In this document: piece after piece, positions 34,114-41,935 of the stretch
How positions within the stretch are numbered: position 1 is the first letter of the stretch
Layout of the letters: each line of letters begins with the position of its first letter
Assembly: GCF_014196715.1 (NCBI RefSeq)
Contig: NZ_JACIEF010000004.1
Coordinates: forward strand, 248,001-312,000
Source: Pedobacter zeae
GTDB taxonomy: Bacteria > Bacteroidota > Bacteroidia > Sphingobacteriales > Sphingobacteriaceae
Direction of reading: 5' to 3'
Length of the DNA stretch: 64,000 nucleotides
Made by a program: the position numbers and the translations under genes
The notes under the pieces: model-generated
Databases searched by the model: none
The model's input: the letters and a program-made list of their open reading frames with translations, nothing else
What the model was told of the DNA's origin: nothing

Positions 34114-35007
34114 ATGAAAAGGAATATTATTGCTATAGCCATAATTTTAACCATTTTTGGCTGCCAGAGTGAAAACAAAAAATACGCAGGTGCCGATACA
34201 GTAGCTTTAGAGCCATTAGATAAAATGGCTACAGATAGCACGGCAACAGAGAAGATCGTTAAAACTGCCGACATGAGGTTTAGGGTAAAAGATGTTCAGA
34301 AAACGAAAGAACAACTTAGCAAAACCATTAAGGCCGAAGGTGGCACAGTTGCCGAATTCTCGATCGAAAGTATCATCCAGGAAACCGACAAGGTTAAACA
34401 ATCAACCGATTCGTTAAAGGAAATCACTTCTTACCGCACGCAGGGCTACCTGGTGGCTAAGGTACCATCAGATAAACTGGATGATTTTACCAATACCATC
34501 GCGAAAATGGCCGTTTTTGTGGATAATCAATCGATGAAGATGGACGATCAGAGCATAGCTTATTTATCGAATAAATTAAAAGCACAGAACCGGATCGATG
34601 CAATTGAAAAGATCAATAAAGTAGCTTCAAAAAAGAGCGCCAATGTAGAGTCTTCTCTTTTCATCAAAGATGATTATGTTGATAAAAGGATAGAGAATAT
34701 GCAGATCGATAGCCGTGTAAAATTCAGTACCATTACCCTTAATTTTTATCAGGACAATACGGTGAAGACGATGGTTGTTGCAAACGATAACCTGTACGAT
34801 TACCGTCCTTCGTTTGTAAACAGGCTATGGCTGGGGATAATAAACGGCTGGACGATCTTCAAAGAAATCATCATCGCCATTTCCAACCTGTGGGTACTGA
34901 TATTGGTTGGTGCATTGGCATTTTTAGCAATCAGGCATTTGATTAGGAAAGATAGGCTGGCAAGAGAACTGACTACAAAAAAACTGTTCGAAAATAATCA
35001 GGGATAA
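34114..35007 (+). CDS. DUF4349 lipoprotein with C-terminal membrane anchor
   Basis: 297 residues. Lipobox FGC (Cys17), then the DUF4349 pattern IVKTADMRFRVKDVQKTKEQLSKTI, GYLVAKVPSDKLDDF, a coiled-coil middle and VKFSTITLNFYQ, and one late membrane helix (LWVLILVGALAFLAIRHLI) with a basic tail. Function of the family is unknown. Combining a lipid anchor and an inner-membrane helix suggests a periplasm-facing protein of the cytoplasmic membrane. Stands alone. Confidence 0.85.
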   Translation: MKRNIIAIAIILTIFGCQSENKKYAGADTVALEPLDKMATDSTATEKIVKTADMRFRVKDVQKTKEQLSKTIKAEGGTVAEFSIESIIQETDKVKQSTDSLKEITSYRTQGYLVAKVPSDKLDDFTNTIAKMAVFVDNQSMKMDDQSIAYLSNKLKAQNRIDAIEKINKVASKKSANVESSLFIKDDYVDKRIENMQIDSRVKFSTITLNFYQDNTVKTMVVANDNLYDYRPSFVNRLWLGIINGWTIFKEIIIAISNLWVLILVGALAFLAIRHLIRKDRLARELTTKKLFENNQG

Positions 35008-35024
35008 ATTTTCCCGCTATGGTG

Positions 35025-35062
35025 CCTCTAAATGGTTCGTACAGACACGAACCATTTAGAGG
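35025..35062. repeat. Perfect 16-bp-arm inverted repeat
   Basis: CCTCTAAATGGTTCGT and its reverse complement around ACAGAC, 17 nt after the DUF4349 stop. No T run follows, so it may be a REP-like hairpin that protects or ends the transcript. Confidence 0.6.
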
Positions 35063-35200
35063 ATTATCATGCTGAATTTATTTAGTTTTAATGTTTGGAG
35101 CCTTCACTAACAATTGAATTTATTTAGGTTAATGGATTATTAATATAGCTTTCGAAAAAGTGTTTCAACAAGCTCAATGTAACAGATTCGGTTTGATTAA

Positions 35201-35788
35201 CTATTTCTTTGCTTTAACCGTTAATCCTTTAACCTTAGTTTTATTATCGCTTACAAAAGATTCCCAGCCCGAATAGGTTTTAGATTTACCACCTGCAGTA
35301 ATTTTCTGAAAGGAGTGACAAACGGCAACCGCTAAACCATCGGTGGCATCTAAAAATTCGGGCGTTTCCTTAAAGTTCAATAAACGCTGTAACATGGCTG
35401 CAACCTGTTCTTTGGTGGCATTTCCACTGCCTGTGATGGATTGTTTGATTTTACGGGGTGAATATTCTGTTACAGGCACATTTCTGGATAATGCAGCGGC
35501 GATGGCAATGCCCTGCGCACGGCCGAGTTTCAGCAATACCTGGATATTTTTACCATAAAAAGGAGCTTCAATAGCGAGTACATCGGGTTTGTACTGCTCC
35601 ATCAGCACCACTGTTTTTTCGAATATCCGCTGAAGTTTAAGAAAAGGATCGTCTAAATGGGTCATCTTAACCACGCCTAAACTGATCAGTTCTGTTTTGT
35701 TTCCCTTCTCTAAAATTACGCCATAACCCATCACTGCAGTGCCTGGATCGATGCCCATAATTACCCGTTCCTTTTTTTCATTCAACAT
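35201..35788 (-). CDS. ruvC: Holliday junction resolvase RuvC
   Basis: 195 residues from the ATG at 35786-35788; a longer frame 19 codons upstream carries a non-family, hydrophobic start and is rejected. RNase H-like fold with first Asp in IMGIDPGTAVMGYG, Glu in LAIEAPFYGKN and the last acidic pair in FLDATDGLAVAVCH. Basic C-terminal tail. Resolves four-way junctions with RuvAB. Divergent from the membrane protein at 35829. Confidence 0.95.
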   Translation of the reverse strand: MLNEKKERVIMGIDPGTAVMGYGVILEKGNKTELISLGVVKMTHLDDPFLKLQRIFEKTVVLMEQYKPDVLAIEAPFYGKNIQVLLKLGRAQGIAIAAALSRNVPVTEYSPRKIKQSITGSGNATKEQVAAMLQRLLNFKETPEFLDATDGLAVAVCHSFQKITAGGKSKTYSGWESFVSDNKTKVKGLTVKAKK

Positions 35789-35828
35789 TACAGCAATATT
35801 AAGCATATTTGCAAGAAAAAAGAGAATC

Positions 35829-36806
35829 TTGACAGGCAGGCACAAAAAAATAATATCGCTTTTTATTAAAGTTGCAATTGTAATATTTGCCTTTTGGTTT
35901 ATTTATCATAAACTCATTGCCAATAAAAATCTCCGCGATTTTAGTACGTTGTTAAAAGATATCCCCCAGGCCGAAATTATTACAGTAATTGGTGCTGTGG
36001 TGATCCTGATGCTGGTAAACTGGTTTCTTGAAGCGAGAAAATGGAAGTACCTGATGAGCCACATCGAACCCATCAGCTTTTATCGTGCGATCGAATCGGT
36101 TTTTTGTGGTTTAACGCTTGCTGTTTTTACACCCAATAGACTTGGCGAGTATGGGGGGCGCGTGTTTTTCCTCTCCCCCCGAAGAAGAATTGTTGGGATA
36201 GTGGCCATGAGTGTGGGCAGCATAGGCCAGTTGGTACTAACCAATGTTTTTGGAGCTATTGCAGCCTGTTTTTTTGTATACCGCTTTGTCCCTATCGATC
36301 GTGTGCTTTTTATCGCCCTGGTATTTTTTGCGGTAATTTTTAGCCTGTTTTTTCTGGTGTTTTACTTTAACATCCGTTGGTTAAACGGGATTTTATTATC
36401 CTTTAAGTTCACCCGGAAATACAAGAAATTTTACAGCATTTTAGCCCGGTACAGAAAAAGAGAATTATTCAAGATTATTACCTACTGTTTTGCCCGTTAC
36501 CTGGTATTTAGTTCGCAATATTTTATTCTTTTTGTTTGGCTGGTGCCCGGATTGCATTATGCAGATATTGTAATGATGACCTGCTTGCTTTTTTTGGTAC
36601 AATCGGCATTACCTTCTCTCGATCTTTTCGATGTGGGCATCAGGAGTGTTACCGCTGTTGAACTGTTTAAACATATCACTGATCAACATGTAGCAGTTAT
36701 TGCATGTACAGCCGGTATTTGGCTCGTAAATATCATAATTCCTGCTATCTTAGGCACTTATTTTGTTTTTAAACTCAATTTTTTTGGAAATCTTAAATCT
36801 AATTAG
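35829..36806 (+). CDS. UPF0104 / lysylphosphatidylglycerol synthase TM-region family membrane protein
   Basis: 326 residues from a TTG at 35829. A longer frame reaches back into ruvC but the extra 30 residues copy its reverse strand. Basic start (GRHKKIISLFIKVAIV), about eight membrane helices, and the family's NWFLEARKWKYLM, FTPNRLGEYGGRVFFL and LPSLDLFDVGIRS-type motifs. The flippase-like region of LPG synthases is the nearest described relative; cargo unknown. The next gene, a glycosyltransferase, overlaps the end, which suggests transfer or flipping of a glycolipid. Confidence 0.8.
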   Translation: MTGRHKKIISLFIKVAIVIFAFWFIYHKLIANKNLRDFSTLLKDIPQAEIITVIGAVVILMLVNWFLEARKWKYLMSHIEPISFYRAIESVFCGLTLAVFTPNRLGEYGGRVFFLSPRRRIVGIVAMSVGSIGQLVLTNVFGAIAACFFVYRFVPIDRVLFIALVFFAVIFSLFFLVFYFNIRWLNGILLSFKFTRKYKKFYSILARYRKRELFKIITYCFARYLVFSSQYFILFVWLVPGLHYADIVMMTCLLFLVQSALPSLDLFDVGIRSVTAVELFKHITDQHVAVIACTAGIWLVNIIIPAILGTYFVFKLNFFGNLKSN

Positions 36807-37920
36807 TCTACTTTCTGCTGCTTTAACCTTAATCTATGGTTTTCTGATCCTTTATTTTATCAGGGGATGGCATAGATTGATTTATTTTAATCCACAAAAA
36901 TCAGATCCGAAAACCAAGGTCTCTATCATAGTAGCGGCAAGAGATGAAGAAGCCAATATCAGTAAAACGATCGATGACCTGATTGCACAACACTATCCTC
37001 AGGCCTTAACAGAGATCATTATTATAGATGATCATTCTACTGATAAAACCGCAGAAATTGTATTAAGTTATGCCGATCGTAATGTAAAACTGATTAAGTT
37101 AAATGAAGACCGGGCGCTGAACTCGTACAAGAAAAAAGCAATACAAACTGCTATTGGTACCTGCTCTGGCGAGCTGATCATCACCACTGATGCCGATTGT
37201 AGAATGGGGGCAGACTGGCTGGTTACTATTGTTGGGCTATATGAAGAGAAAAACTATAAAATGATCTCTTCTCCGGTAGCTTATTTTCAGGAGAAAAGTT
37301 TTTTTGAGCGTTTACAGTCGTTAGAGTTCCTCTACCTGATCGGACTGGGTGCTTCGACCATTGGAAACAGGAAACCTTCAACCTGTAATGGTGCCAATTT
37401 AGCCTATGAAAAAAGCACTTTTTACGAAGTTGGCGGCTTTCAGGGGATTGACGACCTTGCGTCGGGCGATGATGAACTGTTATTACATAAAATTGCGGCG
37501 AAGTATCCCGATAAGATCGGTTTCTTAAAAAACAGGAATGCGATCGTATATACCCATGCCAAAGAAACGTTGGGCGATTTTATCCAACAGCGTAAACGCT
37601 GGGCTTCAAAAAGTACCCGTTATAAGAACAAGGCCATTATTGTTTTAGGTGTGCTGATCTGGGTCTTCAATCTCAGCCTGCTGTCAAACTTTGTTACGGG
37701 ATTGTTTATTCCAGGTTTTTTAACCCTTGTTTTCTACCAGCTGGTATTTAAAATGGTTTTAGAAACCTTATTTTTATGGGATGTAACCGGCTTTGCCAAA
37801 AGGCGCGGTTTACTGATTTTAATGCCTGTTTTAAATGTATTGCATATCATTTATATGGTGTACATCGGCATTGCCGGAAACAGTGGAAAATATAATTGGA
37901 AAGGCAGAATGGTTAGGTAA
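36784..37920 (+). CDS. Membrane glycosyltransferase, family 2
   Basis: About 378 residues, starting at a TTG (36784; another at 36763) inside the end of the gene before. One N-terminal membrane helix, then a GT-A domain: VSIIVAARDEEANI, IIIIDDHSTDKT, TTDADCRMG (DxD-like) and the QQRKRWASK (QxxRW) motif of processive enzymes, followed by three or four C-terminal helices. Likely builds a surface glycan or glycolipid with sugar nucleotides at the inner membrane. Ends in a one-base overlap (TAATG) with the permease gene. Confidence 0.85.
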   Translation: MEILNLISLLSAALTLIYGFLILYFIRGWHRLIYFNPQKSDPKTKVSIIVAARDEEANISKTIDDLIAQHYPQALTEIIIIDDHSTDKTAEIVLSYADRNVKLIKLNEDRALNSYKKKAIQTAIGTCSGELIITTDADCRMGADWLVTIVGLYEEKNYKMISSPVAYFQEKSFFERLQSLEFLYLIGLGASTIGNRKPSTCNGANLAYEKSTFYEVGGFQGIDDLASGDDELLLHKIAAKYPDKIGFLKNRNAIVYTHAKETLGDFIQQRKRWASKSTRYKNKAIIVLGVLIWVFNLSLLSNFVTGLFIPGFLTLVFYQLVFKMVLETLFLWDVTGFAKRRGLLILMPVLNVLHIIYMVYIGIAGNSGKYNWKGRMVR

Positions 37921-39062
37921 TGGATAATAGCCCATCAAAAAAAGTATGGTTAAAGTTTAAGCGGAATAAATTGGCATTCGGCGGGCTGGTGTTTATCCTT
38001 TTATTAATGCTGATGGGCATTTTGGGTTATCTGATCATACCCGATCATTCCCCAAATGCAAATGTGCAAACCCTCCAGTTAAATAAAAAAAAACCGGGCA
38101 GTACCTTTACTTTTTTAATCATCAGCCGGAATCCAAAAGTAGAAAAAGTTAATTTTTTGCAAAGGATGCTGAATGGACAAACGCCTTCTTTTAAAAGCAT
38201 CCCGATAACTTCTTACAAATTAAATGGCAATGCTGTTTTAGTACAGGAGTATATCGGGGATGACGAAAAAGCCAAAGAAACAGCATATGCATTAAAAGAT
38301 CTATGTCCGGATTGTGTTTTACCTTCAAAAACATACTCGTCACAAGCGCTTTTCGAGAAGAACAACATCTATAAACAAACCTATATTCTGGGAACCGATA
38401 TTTATGGCCGCGACTTATTGAGCCGTTTGATTTTGGGCATACGCGTTTCATTATCGGTAGGTTTAATGGCGGTCCTTATCTCTCTTTTTATCGGGGTAAG
38501 TTTAGGTGCCATAGCAGGTTATTTTGGTGGGAAGACAGATGCGGCCATCAGCTGGTTTATGAATGTAGTTTGGTCGTTACCATCACTTTTATTGGTCATT
38601 GCCATTTCATTTGCTTTGGGTAAGGGTTTTTGGCAGATATTTATTGCAGTTGGTTTATCAACCTGGGTAGATGTAGCCAGATTGGTACGCGGACAGGTAA
38701 TGGCTTTAAAGGAAGTAGAGTTTATAGAGGCGGCAAGGGCCCTTGGTTTTAGTACAGCCAGAACCATTATCAAACATATATTACCCAATATCGCAGGTCC
38801 TATTTTGGTTGTGGCCTCTTCTAATTTTGCCTCGGCCATATTGCTGGAAACAGGACTAAGCTTTTTAGGCTTTGGCGCACAACCTCCTATGCCCAGCTGG
38901 GGAAGCATGATTAAGGAACACTATGGTTACATCATCATGGATGCCGCCTACCTTGCCATTTTGCCCGGCTTAGCCATTATGTTTACCGTTTATGCCTTTA
39001 ATGTGCTTGCTATAGGCCTACGTGATGCTTTCGATGTAAAAGGGCAAAATGTAACAGTTTAA
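37920..39062 (+). CDS. Peptide-type ABC transporter permease (DppC/OppC-like)
   Basis: 380 residues, longer than the usual 280-310. OppC_N-type first helix (KLAFGGLVFILLLMLMGILGYLI), then an unusually long extracytoplasmic insert of about 110 residues, then GTDIYGRDLLSRLILGIRVSLSVGL and the five-helix core with the EAA loop EAARALGFSTARTIIKHILPN. Normally such a permease works with a DppB partner, an ATPase and a binding protein; none is nearby. Translationally coupled to the glycosyltransferase. Confidence 0.87.
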   Translation: MDNSPSKKVWLKFKRNKLAFGGLVFILLLMLMGILGYLIIPDHSPNANVQTLQLNKKKPGSTFTFLIISRNPKVEKVNFLQRMLNGQTPSFKSIPITSYKLNGNAVLVQEYIGDDEKAKETAYALKDLCPDCVLPSKTYSSQALFEKNNIYKQTYILGTDIYGRDLLSRLILGIRVSLSVGLMAVLISLFIGVSLGAIAGYFGGKTDAAISWFMNVVWSLPSLLLVIAISFALGKGFWQIFIAVGLSTWVDVARLVRGQVMALKEVEFIEAARALGFSTARTIIKHILPNIAGPILVVASSNFASAILLETGLSFLGFGAQPPMPSWGSMIKEHYGYIIMDAAYLAILPGLAIMFTVYAFNVLAIGLRDAFDVKGQNVTV

Positions 39063-39064
39063 AA

Positions 39065-39220
39065 AAGAGACTGTATTATAAGTTGTGATTCACCTGGCTC
39101 GATCTATCAGATAGAGCCAGGCCTGTACTGAGCTTCCACGAAATATCGCAACGCCTTATAGGACATTTAGATAAGCCTTTCGAAAAGCTCATAACAACCA
39201 TCCTTTATATACAGCCTCTT
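39065..39220. repeat. MITE-like element with terminal inverted repeats
   Basis: About 156 bp framed by AAGAGACTGTAT (39065-39076) and ATACAGCCTCTT (39209-39220), 11 of 12 complementary. Inside is a CCTGGCTCGATCT / AGATAGAGCCAGG hairpin (39093-39121). No coding frame. Fills almost the entire gap between convergent genes. Confidence 0.6.
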
Positions 39221-39239
39221 ACCTTAAAAAAACAAAAGA

Positions 39240-39692
39240 TTAAGCTGTGGCGGTCAGCATATTCGCTGAAACCGTAAGCGGATAAACTTTTAATGCGCTT
39301 GTAGTTCCTCCATCATTCGGTTGGGCTAAAATGCTTCCGGTAGTGGTATATCTCGAATTATGTAATCCACACTGGATATAGTTGCTGGCCTGGATAAAGC
39401 TTAGTGCACCACCCTGATGTGGACAAGCAGCTTGCGTAGCCGCAAAAGAAGTAGTGGTATTCCCAGCGGCAGTACGGATAAATAAAATACCATTAACTAC
39501 AACAGATGCTCCAACGGTTAACAGTTGGGTATTCAGATCTACACTTGCGGTAGTACCCGTAGGTACTCCACCACCGTTAGGTTTGCTGGGTTCTGGTGAA
39601 TCACTTTTTTTTCCACAGGCAGAAAAGCAGGCTCCAGTGCACACCATGGCAACACCCAGTCCCAAAGATTTGATAAATTCATTACGTTCCAT
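39240..39692 (-). CDS. Lipoprotein with Rieske [2Fe-2S] domain
   Basis: 150 residues. Signal with possible lipid Cys at 26 (CFSACGKK), Gly/Pro-rich linker, then Rieske box 1 CPHQGG (Cys90, His92) and box 2 CGLHNSRY (Cys108, His111). The spacing fits small Rieske ferredoxin-like proteins that replace a quinol oxidase partner. Periplasmic electron carrier by inference. Last gene of a four-gene minus-strand set with a cytochrome, a YceI protein and a barrel. Confidence 0.88.
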   Translation of the reverse strand: MERNEFIKSLGLGVAMVCTGACFSACGKKSDSPEPSKPNGGGVPTGTTASVDLNTQLLTVGASVVVNGILFIRTAAGNTTTSFAATQAACPHQGGALSFIQASNYIQCGLHNSRYTTTGSILAQPNDGGTTSALKVYPLTVSANMLTATA

Positions 39693-39729
39693 AACTGTTT
39701 TTTTAGTTTACTTTTTGGTTCAATTTAAT

Positions 39730-40677
39730 CTACTTCGCTTTTTTCTTATCGAAAGAAAATCTTCGTGCTATGCTAAAGCCCCAGCGGTATTGCCCCTTAA
39801 GCCACGAAGTATTTGTATCGGTAATAAATTGTGATTCCTGAATGGCGGTTGCATTGGTGAAATTAAGGTGGAAAATATGTCCACCGGTTTCAAACTCCAG
39901 TCCGGCACCAAGTGTCTTATAGTAAGTGGTTCCCAAGGTGTTTTCGAGATAGGTTTCCTTATTTTTATCCCTGAATGGAATGGTATAATCGGCCACAAAA
40001 GCCATGCGCTTGGTAATTTTAATGCGGCCACCAACAGACAGGGCAAGCATATCATTCTGATCACCAAAAACAGTAAAGTTGCGGTGTACGTACGATGGCA
40101 TTACCAGCATCGAGAAGTTTGAGTTAAACTTACGGGCAATTACAGCCTGCACCACATAAGTTAAGCGGTCTTGAAATTGACCGAATGCATTTGCAGCGGT
40201 GGGATCGGTTGAAGCTTTTGCCGCCGAAAGGGTAGTGCTACCAAATACCGTTACCGCAACAGGTATTTTATCATCTGCGGTTTGCTCCAGTAAACGGTAT
40301 TTTAAATTTCCTTCGTACAACTGCGTTACCACACCGGCCCCTTTCGCCCTGGCTAAACCTACTGAAAGCCTGTCGCTGATGCCATATTCAAAACCAATAC
40401 GGATATCAGTTGATTGATCAAGACCGAAAAAGTTTTTTGTACCGCCTGCACTGCCGGCAATGTCTCCGAAACGGTGGTCGACCCTGAAATCCAGTTCATT
40501 TTTATAAATGGTTTCGTTTGTTTGTATGTTAATGAGCTTAGTTGCTTTGAATGTGGCCTGTACATTCTTTTTTTCTTTAGGCAGTTGTAATGCGTTTTCA
40601 AGGGAATCCTGGCTAAAAGCCAGATACGGCAAACAGATGATAAACAGGCATAAAAGAGATTTTAGATGATATTTCAT
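39730..40677 (-). CDS. DUF5777 outer-membrane beta-barrel-like protein
   Basis: 315 residues from the ATG at 40675-40677, which starts a good signal peptide (MKYHLKSLLCLFIICLPYLAFSQ); the upstream in-frame start adds 11 residues that overlap YceI. The rest alternates amphipathic strands (FRVDHRFGDIAG, DIRIGFEYGISDRLSVGLA, YRWGFSIARRFSFDK) typical of a barrel. Matches DUF5777 by memory, function unknown. Starts seven nt after yceI stops, so tightly linked. Confidence 0.8.
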   Translation of the reverse strand: MKYHLKSLLCLFIICLPYLAFSQDSLENALQLPKEKKNVQATFKATKLINIQTNETIYKNELDFRVDHRFGDIAGSAGGTKNFFGLDQSTDIRIGFEYGISDRLSVGLARAKGAGVVTQLYEGNLKYRLLEQTADDKIPVAVTVFGSTTLSAAKASTDPTAANAFGQFQDRLTYVVQAVIARKFNSNFSMLVMPSYVHRNFTVFGDQNDMLALSVGGRIKITKRMAFVADYTIPFRDKNKETYLENTLGTTYYKTLGAGLEFETGGHIFHLNFTNATAIQESQFITDTNTSWLKGQYRWGFSIARRFSFDKKKAK

Positions 40678-40684
40678 AAAGTTT

Positions 40685-41227
40685 TTATTTTTTAGGTTCA
40701 TAAACAGCACTTATTTTTACTTGTATGATTTCTGCGATTTGTTTAAAAACAATGGTTGGAACTTTAATATTATGATCGGCAAGTTTTACGTTAAACGTTG
40801 AGGTAGCTTTTGCTTCTCCGCCTGCAATAACAAGCGATCCTTTTGCCTGATATTCTTTGGTAACCCCATGGATCTGCAGATTTCCTTTCACTGTAATGGG
40901 ATATGTACCTGGTTTTGAAAAATCGATCTGTTCTACAATTTTTCCTTTAAAATCTGAGGTTGGGTACTTATCACTTTCTATATAATTCTCGTTAAAATGC
41001 TCCTGCATCAATTTTTTCTTAAATTGATAAGAGCTATTATTGATCTTGAAAATAATATCGTTGGTATTGGTATTTATGGCTGAGGCCCCGGTTTTACTCG
41101 TAGCATCTATATCCTCTATCGGGGTAGAGGAATAAAATGAAGAAGTGACATTTTTACTTACCCATATCTGTGCTTTTAAACCAGTACATAAAAAGAGGGC
41201 AACCAATGTGAAAAATAATTTTTGCAT
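40685..41227 (-). CDS. YceI-family periplasmic protein
   Basis: 180 residues, signal peptide (MQKLFFTLVALFLCTGLKA) then a lipocalin-like YceI domain: DIIFKINNSSYQFKKKLMQEHFNENY, the DFKGKI segment, TYPITVKGNLQIHGVTKEYQAKGSL and the closing IQVKISAVYEP. YceI proteins bind isoprenoid chains such as ubiquinone-like lipids in the periplasm. In this cluster, between a c-type cytochrome and a Rieske protein, a role with a quinone is attractive but unproven. Confidence 0.87.
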   Translation of the reverse strand: MQKLFFTLVALFLCTGLKAQIWVSKNVTSSFYSSTPIEDIDATSKTGASAINTNTNDIIFKINNSSYQFKKKLMQEHFNENYIESDKYPTSDFKGKIVEQIDFSKPGTYPITVKGNLQIHGVTKEYQAKGSLVIAGGEAKATSTFNVKLADHNIKVPTIVFKQIAEIIQVKISAVYEPKK

Positions 41228-41295
41228 CAGTAATTTGATTTAAGTTTTTAGTGAAATAGTTATTCATAAGCGTTAAACTATAGTTGGTTTAATTG

Positions 41296-41658
41296 CTATT
41301 CTGGCATGCCACGATCAAACCATGCTTGAAGTAACTCCCTTTCGCTCGCTGTCAGGGTACCACCCTTAGGCATTGTTTTGGTTACGAGCACGCTATTGGC
41401 TACGCGTGTATCATTTTTTATCGAAGCCAGGCCGTTAAATGCCCAAACAACTTTTACTGATCCATTAGGGCCATGGCAATTGTTACATTTGGTTTGAAAA
41501 AGTGCACCTGCAAAATTGCTATAGGTTACATTGGCAGTGCTTACAGGACTTGGACCGGTTGGGGTTGTTGGTTTCAATTCCTCTGCCTGTTTTTTAGAGC
41601 AGCCGAAAAGCAAGGCAGTAATCGCAGCTAATAAAAAGATTGAATTTTGTTTTTTCAT
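41296..41658 (-). CDS. Lipoprotein c-type cytochrome
   Basis: 120 residues from ATG 41658, chosen since it starts a clean lipoprotein signal (MKKQNSIFLLAAITALLFGC). One haem-binding CNNCH motif followed by GPNG, and a likely axial Met in TKTMPKGGTLTASERELLQAWFDRGMPE, as in Cytochrome_cbb3/PSCyt-type domains. Electron carrier in the periplasm. First gene of the cluster cytochrome-YceI-DUF5777-Rieske. Confidence 0.85.
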   Translation of the reverse strand: MKKQNSIFLLAAITALLFGCSKKQAEELKPTTPTGPSPVSTANVTYSNFAGALFQTKCNNCHGPNGSVKVVWAFNGLASIKNDTRVANSVLVTKTMPKGGTLTASERELLQAWFDRGMPE

Positions 41659-41878
41659 AGGTATTGATTTAAAATTAGTATCGGAAAGATTTATTTTTCT
41701 CGTCATTATAGTTAACTGTTAATCAGAATGATGTGAGGTTTTTTATGTTGTTTTTAGGTTTTATTTATTGAAAAATATCTTCATCAGGATAATCACTGGT
41801 TTTAGATGATTTCCGTTGAAATATTAATCGTTACGTAGACTTTTAACAATTGGTTGCCTCGAATGAAAAAAAACACAA

Positions 41879-41915
41879 AAAAAGCCGTTCCGATTTTACA
41901 TCGGAACGGCTTTTT
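41879..41915 (-). terminator. Terminator of the M16 peptidase pair
   Basis: Perfect 16-bp arms AAAAAGCCGTTCCGAT / ATCGGAACGGCTTTTT around five bases, 21 nt beyond the minus-strand stop at 41936. Confidence 0.9.
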
Positions 41916-41935
41916 ACATTAACTATATTTAAAAC

